Source: a virus
DNA length: 64,000 nucleotides
Virus record (IMG/VR): IMGVR_UViG_3300020171_000019
Span: 1-64,000 of that record
Reading direction: 5' to 3' (one strand)
The position numbers and the translations under genes were made by a program. A model generated the notes under the pieces. The model saw nothing but the letters and a program-made list of their open reading frames with translations. It was not told the DNA's origin and did no database searches. Every line of letters starts with the position of its first letter. The stretch's first letter is position 1. Shown one piece after another: positions 30,985-39,397 of the stretch.

Positions 30985-33438
30985 ATGAAAAGACTGAGTT
31001 TGATTCTGGTTGGGCTGATTGCCCTTGTGCTTCCTGCGGTAGGGAGTGCATCAAAGTGGACAGTTGCGGACACGTTGCGCGTGGACAAGATCATTGCCAA
31101 AGATTCAAGCGCGGTACAGATGGGCGCAATGAGCACTGCGTTGAGCGGTAAGATCTTGGCTGATTCGGTTCTGGGGCGGACGGATACGAACACAGGCATT
31201 GTGTTGGCCGGTAGCGATACGATCAAGATGCAGACATCCGGAACGGTGCGCCTGAAGGTGAATCCTGACGGGACCGTGACGTTCATTAGCAACATCGGGG
31301 CTGAGAATGAGCCTACTCCATCATTCCCTATTTCATTCTTGAGCGGCACAGGGGACAAGATCGCACTGTGGGGCCAGTCCGGCAACACTTATGGTTTTGG
31401 TATTCAGAGTAACCTGCTACAGATTCACACGGACGTAACTGGTGCGGACATTGCATTCGGGTACGGCTCCTCGGCGGCACTGACCGAGACGGCTCGGTTG
31501 ACAGGCGCAGGACAGCTACAGATACCCACTATTGACGTTGCTGGAGGGATTCTACTCGGCGGAGATGTCAACCTCTATCGCGCTTCCGCTAATCGCCTGA
31601 AGACGGATGATGCTCTCACCGTAAACGATACTCTTAGCGTTACGGGTAAGAGTATCCTGACTGGGATTGTAAGCGTTGGAAACGGAACCGCTGCTCTTCC
31701 AGCGATAGCCGGTATCAGCGATCCGAATACCGGAATGAGGTTTCCAACAGGCGATACGCTTGCGTTCTCGACAGGCGGGAGCGAGCAGGTGCGGATTGAT
31801 CCTAGTGGCAACGTCGGCTTCGGAACCACAACTTTCGGCACGAATGCGGCGAAAGTGATCGGTCTTAGCGCAGGGGTTTCTCCTACCACGAGTCTTGCGG
31901 ATATGTCCCAGATATGGGCAGTAGACTACAACGGAGCGGGGTCTAATCGTCCGTATGTCAGAACCGAGGAAGGCAACTCCTCGCCAATCGCTGCACTCTC
32001 CGAAACGGCAATCTACTACGGCATCACGTGGAACGAGTCTGCGGATTCCTACACGAGAACCGGCAGAACTGCAGGACACAAGGTCGCTGCTACGCTTCCT
32101 GCTGGTATGCTGCCGATTCAAGAGTCTATGCGTGGCTGTCTTCTCTCCGACGCTGGAGCGGTGAACTACTACCTATCGCCTACAAACTGGGCATATAAGG
32201 AAGACGGTGCAACCGCCTCAGTTCTCACCGGCGCAGGTGGCCAGGTGATGGTGGAGATACCGAAGTTCTGGTACCGCTACGGTTACGCAAGCACAACTCA
32301 TACGTGGGAAGTATCCCCCGTTCCGATGTCGGGTTTCGCGCCTCATCCCGCGTTCTACAAAGACGGTGCTTGGGTGGACAACAGATACATCGGAGCATAT
32401 GAGGGAACGCTCTACAATGTAGGGAGCGCTTTCTACGAAAACAAGTTCGCACCGGTTGCTTCGCATTCTGCAACCTTCGATGTTGATCCCGGAACGATTA
32501 CTGCCGGCTCAGGAACGCCTTATTCGTGGTTGGCGGCTGGCGATACGATCGTTGTTACGGGAGCTGGAGGCAGTAACGGGACATACGCTATTAGCACGGT
32601 GACGGGAACCGTTATTACGTGTACTGGAGTCATAGCCGGTGTTGATTCTGTGCAGGCAACAACGGTGATTTCGTCTCTTGCGGCGGATTGGACTGCAACC
32701 ACAGGCGATAAGCTGAGCTCAGTGTCAGGATTGTTCGCAGTCTCGAATGGCACGCGAGCGCAGTTCCGCGAGATCGCCCTGAATAGGGGAGCTGGCTGGA
32801 GGCAGATAGATTACGATCTGGTTGCGGCGATTCAGCTCTTGTGTCTGACTGAGTATGCATCGTTCTATACACAGTCCGTGATTGGCGCAGGCATCTCGAA
32901 TGTCGCCGACTGGAGTGCTTACAATGCTTACTATCCCATTGCCAAAACCGGCACAGGTAATGCGATCGGGAATGCGAGCGGTAACACGGCAGGTTCAACA
33001 ACTGCTGCGGCAGAGGTGAGTGATTACGTCAAGTATAGAGGAATTGAACAGTGGTACGGACACCTGTGGAAATTTGTAGATGGGATCAACATCAACAACA
33101 ACATCCCATATCGGTGCAACACGGAGACTAACTTTGCCGATGACACGGCAAGTAACTACACCGCGATGACGAATGCCCTCGGCGCTGCAGTGACACTGCA
33201 CAACGCCAATGGGTATGTGGCTACGCTGCAAAAGATGAAATGGGGATTTCTGCCTGCGAGCGTAGGCGCAGACGGAGCAACGAAGATCACCGATTACTAC
33301 TATCAGAATAGCGGCTGGCGCGTCGCCTTGTTCGGTGGCGCTTCTGAGGATGGCGCGAATGACGGTGGCTTCTATTGGTATCTGAATAATGCCTCATCCG
33401 ATGCCAATCCGTATATTTGCGCCCGCGTTGGATTTTAG
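30985..33438 (+). CDS. DGR target protein with C-type-lectin-like variable domain
   Basis: 817 aa. The N-terminus MKRLSLILVGLIALVLPAVG is a signal peptide. Residues about 30-330 are beta-helical fibre-like repeats (GSEQVRIDPSGNVGFGTTTF). The C-terminal part has motifs of the formylglycine-generating-enzyme/CLec fold used by DGR proteins (GMLPIQESMRGCLLSDAG, VEIPKFWYRYGYA, YYYQNSGWRVALFGG). The last about 40 residues (33316-33435) are the variable region; 13 differ from the template translation, mostly at Asn/Thr/Ser/His codons. It is probably the receptor-binding or adhesion protein. Confidence 0.85.
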   Translation: MKRLSLILVGLIALVLPAVGSASKWTVADTLRVDKIIAKDSSAVQMGAMSTALSGKILADSVLGRTDTNTGIVLAGSDTIKMQTSGTVRLKVNPDGTVTFISNIGAENEPTPSFPISFLSGTGDKIALWGQSGNTYGFGIQSNLLQIHTDVTGADIAFGYGSSAALTETARLTGAGQLQIPTIDVAGGILLGGDVNLYRASANRLKTDDALTVNDTLSVTGKSILTGIVSVGNGTAALPAIAGISDPNTGMRFPTGDTLAFSTGGSEQVRIDPSGNVGFGTTTFGTNAAKVIGLSAGVSPTTSLADMSQIWAVDYNGAGSNRPYVRTEEGNSSPIAALSETAIYYGITWNESADSYTRTGRTAGHKVAATLPAGMLPIQESMRGCLLSDAGAVNYYLSPTNWAYKEDGATASVLTGAGGQVMVEIPKFWYRYGYASTTHTWEVSPVPMSGFAPHPAFYKDGAWVDNRYIGAYEGTLYNVGSAFYENKFAPVASHSATFDVDPGTITAGSGTPYSWLAAGDTIVVTGAGGSNGTYAISTVTGTVITCTGVIAGVDSVQATTVISSLAADWTATTGDKLSSVSGLFAVSNGTRAQFREIALNRGAGWRQIDYDLVAAIQLLCLTEYASFYTQSVIGAGISNVADWSAYNAYYPIAKTGTGNAIGNASGNTAGSTTAAAEVSDYVKYRGIEQWYGHLWKFVDGININNNIPYRCNTETNFADDTASNYTAMTNALGAAVTLHNANGYVATLQKMKWGFLPASVGADGATKITDYYYQNSGWRVALFGGASEDGANDGGFYWYLNNASSDANPYICARVGF
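33314..33431 (+). repeat. DGR variable region (VR)
   Basis: Aligns without gaps to 33489-33606 (offset 175). There are 18 mismatches in 118 columns, 17 of them at template adenines (A to G 13, A to T 3, A to C 1) and one T to G at template 33523. It ends 7 bp before the gene's stop codon. Confidence 0.92.
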
Positions 33439-33488
33439 GTATTATATGAAAGGAGGTTATGAAATAAACAGGATGTACACTCTGGTGC

Positions 33489-33606
33489 ACTGGCACGTCG
33501 CCTTATTCAGTGGCAATTCTAATAATGGCACGAATGACAGTGACTTCTATTGGAATCTGAATAATGCCTCATCCAATGCCAATCCGAATATTTGCACCCA
33601 CGTAGG
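33489..33606 (+). repeat. DGR template repeat (TR)
   Basis: Non-diversified, adenine-rich copy of the VR rich in AAT/AAC codons. It lies 57 bp after the VR and 128 bp before the reverse transcriptase start. It is readable in the VR frame as part of a short open frame (33446-33610), which I do not count as a gene. The 33607-33734 spacer holds a small TTGCC-TCTT-GGCAG hairpin near 33648 and may belong to the template RNA. Confidence 0.92.
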
Positions 33607-33734
33607 TTGAGCCAACTTGAAAACGATTTTGTGAGTGTACAATCCTTGCCTCTTGGCAGAAGAAACAGCATCTCCACTAAGGGTTGGTAGGGTGCAGAAA
33701 TGCATATCGAACGCCCTGGAGATGGCTTAAACCA

Positions 33735-34769
33735 ATGAAGCGACATGGCAATCTGTACAAGGCAATCTGCACGACAGAGAACATCGCAGAAGCCCACAGG
33801 AACGCACGGAAGGGAAAGACGCACTACGGTGAAGTGCAAAAGGTGGACAAAAATCCCGAGATGTATTTTCCCAAGATCCAGAGAATGTTGATGCACAAAA
33901 CGTTTCGCAACTCCAGATACTCAGTATTCAAGTTGAGAGATGCAGGCAAAGAAAGAATTATCCACAAACTCCCGTACTTCCCAGACAGGATCGTTCATCA
34001 CGCCATAATGCAAGTAGTGGAACCAATCTGGAAGCGCACGCTTATCAATGATACATTCTCGTCAATCAGGGGCAGGGGAATCCATAAGGGAATGAAGCGG
34101 ATAACAGGGGCGATGCAAGACAAAGAGGGCACGAGATATTGCCTGAAGCTTGACATAAGCAAATACTACCCATCCATCGACCATGATGTCTTGAAACAGA
34201 TCATTCGCAGAAAAATAAAGGACCCTGATCTTCTCTGGTTACTTGATGAAATTATAGACTCGGCTCCAGGTGTCCCGATAGGAAATTACCTGAGTCAGTA
34301 TTTTGCCAACTTGTATCTGAACGGCTTTGATCACTGGGCGAAGGAAACAATGAGAATCAAGTGGTATTTCAGGTATTGTGACGACATTGTAATCTTCGGT
34401 GCCACGAAAGAAGGATTACACGTGCTCCTATCTAAAATCCGGGACTACTTGTGTCAGGTTCTACGGTTGAGCGTCAAAGGCAACTACCAGGTGTTTCCCG
34501 TTGAGGTGCGCGGCGTAGACTTTCTTGGGTATGTATTCCGGCACAGCCATACCCTCGTGCGACGACGGATTAGGGACAACTGCATCAAGGCATTGAAAGG
34601 AAATATCCGGGACATCCACAAGCAACTACCGAGTTACTTCGGGTGGTTCGGTCACTGCAACAGTCACAATCTTCGGCGATCCCTTGTTGGGGATGACCTA
34701 CGGGAACGAATGAACAGATATTGCCAGATGAGCGCATTGAGTAATCCACTTAGAGGAGGTTTGATATGA
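33735..34769 (+). CDS. DGR reverse transcriptase
   Basis: 344 aa. Palm motifs are complete: LKLDISKYYPSIDHD (catalytic Asp, near residue 139), VPIGNYLSQYFANLYL with the DGR-specific IGNxxSQ signature (near 182), and FRYCDDIVIF (YxDD box, near 215), followed by VRGVDFLGYVF. It would copy TR RNA with adenine-directed errors and the cDNA would replace the VR (mutagenic homing). The start is ATG 33735; no strong ribosome site is visible. No avd gene lies next to it. Confidence 0.93.
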   Translation: MKRHGNLYKAICTTENIAEAHRNARKGKTHYGEVQKVDKNPEMYFPKIQRMLMHKTFRNSRYSVFKLRDAGKERIIHKLPYFPDRIVHHAIMQVVEPIWKRTLINDTFSSIRGRGIHKGMKRITGAMQDKEGTRYCLKLDISKYYPSIDHDVLKQIIRRKIKDPDLLWLLDEIIDSAPGVPIGNYLSQYFANLYLNGFDHWAKETMRIKWYFRYCDDIVIFGATKEGLHVLLSKIRDYLCQVLRLSVKGNYQVFPVEVRGVDFLGYVFRHSHTLVRRRIRDNCIKALKGNIRDIHKQLPSYFGWFGHCNSHNLRRSLVGDDLRERMNRYCQMSALSNPLRGGLI

Positions 34770-35149
34770 AATCAAGCTCCGATCGTTTTCCAGATGTGGT
34801 GGTGCTGTCAAACGAGCGTACCCAAATTCGCTACAACGTCTCACCTGTTACCAAGCAGGACATGGACGGCATGATCAGGACGGTCTATGAGTTCGATTAT
34901 GTAGAAATTTCCGGTGATGTAACCAAGGAGAAGATCGTGGAGGCAATCCTTCTTGTAGAGAATCCAGAGCCTGCAATGGAGATCGTGCAGGTCGTTGAGG
35001 AGAAAGCTATTGTCAATGTTGATGCGGTGCGAGTCATGGCAGTAGAGGCAGTAGCAGAAGCGGCAGAACGGTTGAGAACTGCGCCGGACAAGGAAGACGT
35101 TGTGATTGAGACAAACCCAATGGAGGTCATATGGACTGGCAGCAAGTAA
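34766..35149 (+). CDS. unknown protein downstream of DGR RT
   Basis: 127 aa overlapping the RT stop by ATGA. The N-terminal half is a mixed alpha/beta region (VVVLSNERTQIRYNVSPVT). The C-terminal half is an Ala/Val/Glu-rich helix (AVRVMAVEAVAEAAERLRTA). It lacks the compact four-helix composition expected of Avd. Function unknown. Confidence 0.5.
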   Translation: MKSSSDRFPDVVVLSNERTQIRYNVSPVTKQDMDGMIRTVYEFDYVEISGDVTKEKIVEAILLVENPEPAMEIVQVVEEKAIVNVDAVRVMAVEAVAEAAERLRTAPDKEDVVIETNPMEVIWTGSK

Positions 35150-35412
35150 TACCGATCATTGTATGGATCGCAACCCAGATCTTGAAGGTGGCTGTGCCGG
35201 CGCTTGAACGGACAGGACTTGGCAAGAGCGTTCTTCCAATTATAGCGGTTGCGGTGGGAGTAGTAGCGGGCGCAGTGGTTGACCAGCAGATCCTTGACGT
35301 GGCATTCCCGTCATTGATGCAAGGATTGACCAATGCTGGCTACGGGTTGATGGCTACGGGCATTCACGAAGTCGGGACTTCGGTTGGCAAGATGTTTGGG
35401 AAGCGAGTATGA
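35131..35412 (+). CDS. holin-like membrane protein
   Basis: 93 aa with GGAGG before ATG 35131. Two hydrophobic helices (VIPIIVWIATQILKVAVPAL; SVLPIIAVAVGVVAGAVVDQ) and a short amphipathic end ending KMFGKRV. The topology fits a small phage holin. The location among connector genes is unusual, so the role is tentative. Confidence 0.5.
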   Translation: MDWQQVIPIIVWIATQILKVAVPALERTGLGKSVLPIIAVAVGVVAGAVVDQQILDVAFPSLMQGLTNAGYGLMATGIHEVGTSVGKMFGKRV

Positions 35413-35425
35413 GGGAGGTGCGCTG

Positions 35426-35755
35426 ATGCCAGAAGAAGTTGAAGAATACCAGGAGCAACAGAACGAGGAGAGGTATGTGACCTGGAAGGGGTTTATAGTC
35501 GCAATAGTGCCCTTGCTTGTGATTCTCATGGGGGCACAGATGTGGATAGTGAGAGTCCATGCGGAGCTTCCTTACCACGTTGGAGTAATAGCAATTGCAT
35601 ACGAGAAATCCAAGGGTGAAGTTCTGGAAGCTCGGCTGTCCAGGATGGAGGTTGATGTTAAGGAGATAAAAACCCAGATCGAACAGAACAATCAGGAGAT
35701 CCAAGATCTGATTAAGGATCTGGGTAGAGAACTGCGACAAGGACGCAGACTATGA
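35426..35755 (+). CDS. membrane-anchored coiled-coil protein
   Basis: 109 aa with GGGAGGT upstream. One TM helix (FIVAIVPLLVILMGAQMWIV), then about 60 residues of coiled coil (LSRMEVDVKEIKTQIEQNNQ). The shape resembles an inner-membrane spanin or a holin partner. Directly after the holin-like gene. Confidence 0.5.
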   Translation: MPEEVEEYQEQQNEERYVTWKGFIVAIVPLLVILMGAQMWIVRVHAELPYHVGVIAIAYEKSKGEVLEARLSRMEVDVKEIKTQIEQNNQEIQDLIKDLGRELRQGRRL

Positions 35756-36060
35756 CCGTAGAGAGTATAGGCGCAGGCATAGCAGGTGTTGGTGTCTTGG
35801 GTGGAGTGTTGCGGATTCTGTCGGTTGCATGGCGATGGCGACGGGCCTTGGGTGCAATAGCCATGCTGATTGAAGAATATAAGGCCGCAAAAGCCCCTGA
35901 CAGTGATGGCGGCTCAAAGATTACGGGTTTTGAATCAGAATACTTGATCCAGAGAATCACCGAGATTGTGACTGAGGGAATAAGGGCTAAGACTCCACCT
36001 CCCCAGGATGTAGTTGAGAACAGTCCTATCCCTCTTGAGTCCGACAAGGAGACCCAGTAA
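35752..36060 (+). CDS. small membrane-associated protein
   Basis: 102 aa, ATGA overlap. N-terminal hydrophobic glycine-rich helix (AGIAGVGVLGGVLRILSVAW), then a helical soluble part. Function unknown. Confidence 0.45.
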   Translation: MTVESIGAGIAGVGVLGGVLRILSVAWRWRRALGAIAMLIEEYKAAKAPDSDGGSKITGFESEYLIQRITEIVTEGIRAKTPPPQDVVENSPIPLESDKETQ

Positions 36061-36821
36061 TGTCCTTGGCTCTGATGTGCACGGAAAGAGATGTCATAGA
36101 CCGGATACCACAGTTGTATGAGTCCGGGGCGTCGAATGAATATCCCGTGCGCGGTCTTGCGCAGATTCGGCGCACGATCTATCAGACAGACGGTCAACTC
36201 AGGTCGATGCTTCGGGTGTTGTATGGTGACAGCCTGACTATCACATCCTGGGCGGATGTGCCAGAGCCAAAGGATGTCAATACGGGGGGTGGTGGACTGA
36301 CCCAGGCAACCGCAAGTGCAGCGGCTATCACGGAATTGTGGACGGTGACATATACATCGACAAGCGCATTTAGTGTGGCAGGGGCGCTGTCTGGGGCACA
36401 AGGAACCGGCACAAAGAGCACGGCATTTACCTCGACAAATGGTTATCTGTCTATTGCTGCGGCGGATTGGTCAGGAACGCCAGCGAACGCAGATATTTTC
36501 TTCATTCGAGTTTTTGCAGTAGAGTCAACGCTTGTCGATATTTCGGCATGTCTGGCGTCGATCAGCATTCTGAGGTCTGTATATGGTTCAGAGATACCGA
36601 ACAGTTCAGACCTGGCCGAGCAATATGAGGCATATCTTTGGGGAGCAGAGAAGAAGCCCGGCATTCTCAGGCTCCTTCTTGATCCTACGACCAGTGGCAC
36701 GATACTACAGAAGGGCTTATCAGTCCGGAACCTCGATCCTATCCAGGTGGACTGGGAGATCAGCGAGGAAGGGGAAGATGTGACGGACTACGCAACCAAG
36801 GAATGGGACGCCGTTGAGTAG
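36060..36821 (+). CDS. head-tail connector/adaptor-like protein with inserted beta domain
   Basis: 253 aa, TAATG overlap. The N-terminus CTERDVIDRIPQLYESGAS and the C-terminal KKPGILRLLLDPTTSGTILQ fit short helical head-tail adaptors of the gp6/DUF1320 kind. They appear split by a Thr/Ser/Gly-rich beta segment of about 100 aa (residues 70-165) that could be an Ig-like insertion. Assignment by position and pattern. Confidence 0.5.
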   Translation: MSLALMCTERDVIDRIPQLYESGASNEYPVRGLAQIRRTIYQTDGQLRSMLRVLYGDSLTITSWADVPEPKDVNTGGGGLTQATASAAAITELWTVTYTSTSAFSVAGALSGAQGTGTKSTAFTSTNGYLSIAAADWSGTPANADIFFIRVFAVESTLVDISACLASISILRSVYGSEIPNSSDLAEQYEAYLWGAEKKPGILRLLLDPTTSGTILQKGLSVRNLDPIQVDWEISEEGEDVTDYATKEWDAVE

Positions 36822-36831
36822 CACAATTACG

Positions 36832-37281
36832 ATGAAATGCGACACCAAAGAGGTGCAGACTGCGCTTGCTGAATTGTTCAGGAAGCAAGCCACTCTCAAG
36901 CCGTTCTTTGAAATGATATGGCCTATTCTTCACAGGTCGATAATGGCGAATTTCCGAGCAGGCGGTAGGCCGAATAGATGGCCGTATTTGTCTGATGCAA
37001 CTATCAATGCAAGGAAGAAGCGAAAGACATGGCGGGAAGGCGTTGGGAGTGACCAGCCGATACTGCAGGAGTATGGGAAGCTGCGGGAGTCCGTAGGTTC
37101 TGTTCTGTCCATAACAGACACACGACTTGAGTATGGCACCAATGATGTGCGTGCGGGGGCGCTGCAATTTGGATGGAAGAAGAAACACCTGCCTGCGCGA
37201 CCGTTCATCATGTTCCAAGACGAAGACATCGACCGAGTTGCCGCAATGGCAGCAGGCTTTGCTTTCGGGATCAAAAAATAA
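36832..37281 (+). CDS. virion morphogenesis / neck protein (Mu gpG-like)
   Basis: 149 aa from ATG 36832; an in-frame TTG at 36814 overlaps the upstream stop. FRAGGRPNRWPYLSDATINA followed by RKKRKTW, and HLPARPFIMFQDEDIDRVAA near the end, match the phage virion morphogenesis family (PF05069-like): tandem W/R region, then PARPF near the C-terminus. Acts at the head-tail junction. Confidence 0.7.
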   Translation: MKCDTKEVQTALAELFRKQATLKPFFEMIWPILHRSIMANFRAGGRPNRWPYLSDATINARKKRKTWREGVGSDQPILQEYGKLRESVGSVLSITDTRLEYGTNDVRAGALQFGWKKKHLPARPFIMFQDEDIDRVAAMAAGFAFGIKK

Positions 37282-37417
37282 TCTCCTCTGATTCGAGTTC
37301 TGGGTGAGGTTCTGGCCTGACCCCTCGATAGTAGTGCTTCTCATACCGGTTCATGGCCGGTGTCCCCAAACCCTCACAATCTGTGCGGAAACACATAAAT
37401 TGGCCTATTCAACCAAC
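37282..37417 (+). other. 136-bp non-coding gap with hairpin
   Basis: No credible gene. It contains ACCGG-TTCATGG-CCGGT (37345-37361), a perfect 5-bp hairpin. A near-identical sequence (ACCGG-TTCGTGG-CCGGC) lies inside the structured gap at 10053-10069. Confidence 0.4.
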
Positions 37418-38326
37418 ATGAAAACGCTGTTGACGGCGATAAAAACCCGTTTGCAAACATACAGCCAAACCGGAGAAACATTGGCCTCTATCAAAACATG
37501 GAAGCGTGGCATACTCCCACCATTGCCTGTGTTCCCGGCCCTTGTGCTACTGCCGGTGCAGGAACTCTTTCACAGGGTGATGTCTGGAGGCACATACTGG
37601 GTGGATCGGATTGTGGAGATCAGGGTGTACCAGAAGTCATACCAGGCAACCAAACACTCCGTGGCCGATGCGATGGACTTGATGAATGCGCTAAAGGACA
37701 TCATTCGGACAGAATACCAATGGGTGCATGGTAGTGTTGAACAATGCGCAGATACGCTGTTTGGAGATGAGGACATAGGCGACTGGGAGCCATTCAGGAA
37801 TGCCTTTGTGCAGCGGAGCTCGATGAGAATTACATGTCGGTCACAGGAGGCATATCCGACCCAGACGGTCACAACGACCTTATCGGATGTAGCATTCAGG
37901 CCGTTCATTGACAACGTGTATGCGACCCTGCAGGGATACCAGGCCACAACATTGTCGGCAGTCAAGACGATGGAGGAGCATACAATTGTGCCGATTCCTG
38001 CAACACGGTTTCCAGCGATTGCGGTAAACGGCGAGACTGAACAGCTTGTGCATGAACCGACATCCGTGGACACGGCCAACAGAAACATGACCATCCGGGT
38101 ATGGACGCACTTGCTGGACAAAGAAAGCCTGCTCGATGCGAATCTTGACATCGTAGAAGCGGTGAAGGATATTCTCCAGATCAACTACGCATTTGGGGGA
38201 CGGTGCCGCAATTCGGAGATCCAGGGAATTCGATATGGGCAAGCGGGGGAGGAAAAGCAGATGTTGTATGAATCCGTCCTAAGCCTGTCGTGCGAGGGAG
38301 TTGACGTTTTACCAGCGGTTGTCTGA
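37418..38326 (+). CDS. tail completion/terminator-like protein with internal duplication
   Basis: 302 aa. The two halves look like copies of one domain: TLLTAIKTRLQTYSQ ... PALVLLPVQE ... VVEIRVYQKSY-like strands ... DLMNALKDIIRTEYQW, and again VYATLQGYQ ... PAIAVNGETE ... MTIRVWTHLLDKESL ... DIVEAVKDILQINY. This is the shape of short tail terminator proteins, here doubled. The start codon ATG 37418 lacks a clear ribosome site. Confidence 0.6.
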   Translation: MKTLLTAIKTRLQTYSQTGETLASIKTWKRGILPPLPVFPALVLLPVQELFHRVMSGGTYWVDRIVEIRVYQKSYQATKHSVADAMDLMNALKDIIRTEYQWVHGSVEQCADTLFGDEDIGDWEPFRNAFVQRSSMRITCRSQEAYPTQTVTTTLSDVAFRPFIDNVYATLQGYQATTLSAVKTMEEHTIVPIPATRFPAIAVNGETEQLVHEPTSVDTANRNMTIRVWTHLLDKESLLDANLDIVEAVKDILQINYAFGGRCRNSEIQGIRYGQAGEEKQMLYESVLSLSCEGVDVLPAVV

Positions 38327-38350
38327 GTCACAACCACAAAGGAGGTTGAA

Positions 38351-39385
38351 ATGGCACTACGCACACCTTGGCAGGACAGATACTTCCTGTCAGAACAAAA
38401 GACCAGCATCTCGACGGCTGCCGGCTTTACGACTGGCAACATCGGGATACTGAGCAACGTCTTTGCACTGGCAACGAACAACCACCCACACATCAATCCA
38501 GGGCAGCAGATTGAAGACGTGCGGAAGGCAACAGGAATAGCGCAGCGGTCGCTTCTATCGGCATCATCGGCGGGAGAGTATCAGCAGACACGGAAGGAAC
38601 CGACCGTATCTCTGGAGTTCGACGCCAATGCTTTCAACTTGGCACCGGTGTTATGGTCGCTGTTTCAGACCGGAGCATCGGAAGGAGCATCGACTGTATA
38701 TCCCAAGACGTTCATTGCCTACACCGATCCGTCGTGTGAAGTGTGGCTGTCTATCCTTCGACAGATGACACCTGGGACTGCAGATTCGCACAGACTGGAC
38801 GGAGCGATCTGTAAGACATTGACCCTGGAAGGCAAGGGGCAGGGGGCGCTCAAGGCAACTGCGGAATTCGTCGGATATGATGTGTTGACAAATGTAACCT
38901 GCACAGCGTCAACCGACCCGCTTCTCACATGGGCAAACAAGGCTCCTCTTCTGTGGCGTAATGCAGGAATGTCCCTCGGAACGTATGTCGCCAACACTCC
39001 TATCGGAATTGACGGCTTCCGTGTTGTCATTTCCAACAACGCTACTGGCGTCTACTACGATGACCACAGACCCCAGAAATGGGTACTCGGTGACCTGACT
39101 ATCACGGGTGAAATCGCTGTGCCGTGGGCTTCCACGACTGTCGGCGGGAATACCGAGTTTGACAAATTCGTGGCTGGCACTCCTTCACGGCTTCGTGTTA
39201 TGTGGGGTAGTTACGCTGGCACCGCAGATGCGGAACTGGCAATTGAAGTCAACATGCGCTACACAGGCGCAACGGTCGAGGGTGACGTGGAAACAGTCAC
39301 TACGCTCCCGTTCGAGCACGCCTACGACGGCACAACTTCAATCACGATAGTGGCAGGTGACTCAACCCTACGGACAATCACATAG
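38351..39385 (+). CDS. tail tube (major tail) protein
   Basis: 344 aa with AAAGGAGG upstream. Beta-rich with long regular strands (KWVLGDLTITGEIAVPWAST, TSITIVAGDSTLRTIT) and located just before the chaperone pair. By order and size it is the tube subunit, here somewhat large, possibly with an added domain. Confidence 0.65.
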   Translation: MALRTPWQDRYFLSEQKTSISTAAGFTTGNIGILSNVFALATNNHPHINPGQQIEDVRKATGIAQRSLLSASSAGEYQQTRKEPTVSLEFDANAFNLAPVLWSLFQTGASEGASTVYPKTFIAYTDPSCEVWLSILRQMTPGTADSHRLDGAICKTLTLEGKGQGALKATAEFVGYDVLTNVTCTASTDPLLTWANKAPLLWRNAGMSLGTYVANTPIGIDGFRVVISNNATGVYYDDHRPQKWVLGDLTITGEIAVPWASTTVGGNTEFDKFVAGTPSRLRVMWGSYAGTADAELAIEVNMRYTGATVEGDVETVTTLPFEHAYDGTTSITIVAGDSTLRTIT

Positions 39386-39397
39386 GAGAAGTTTCAC

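Noticed and set aside
33446-33610. Short protein read through the DGR template repeat
   Set aside because: The frame is explained by TR being a copy of the VR coding end.
34766-35149. avd accessory gene of the DGR
   Set aside because: Adjacent to the RT but it lies downstream and lacks the all-helical basic composition of Avd proteins.
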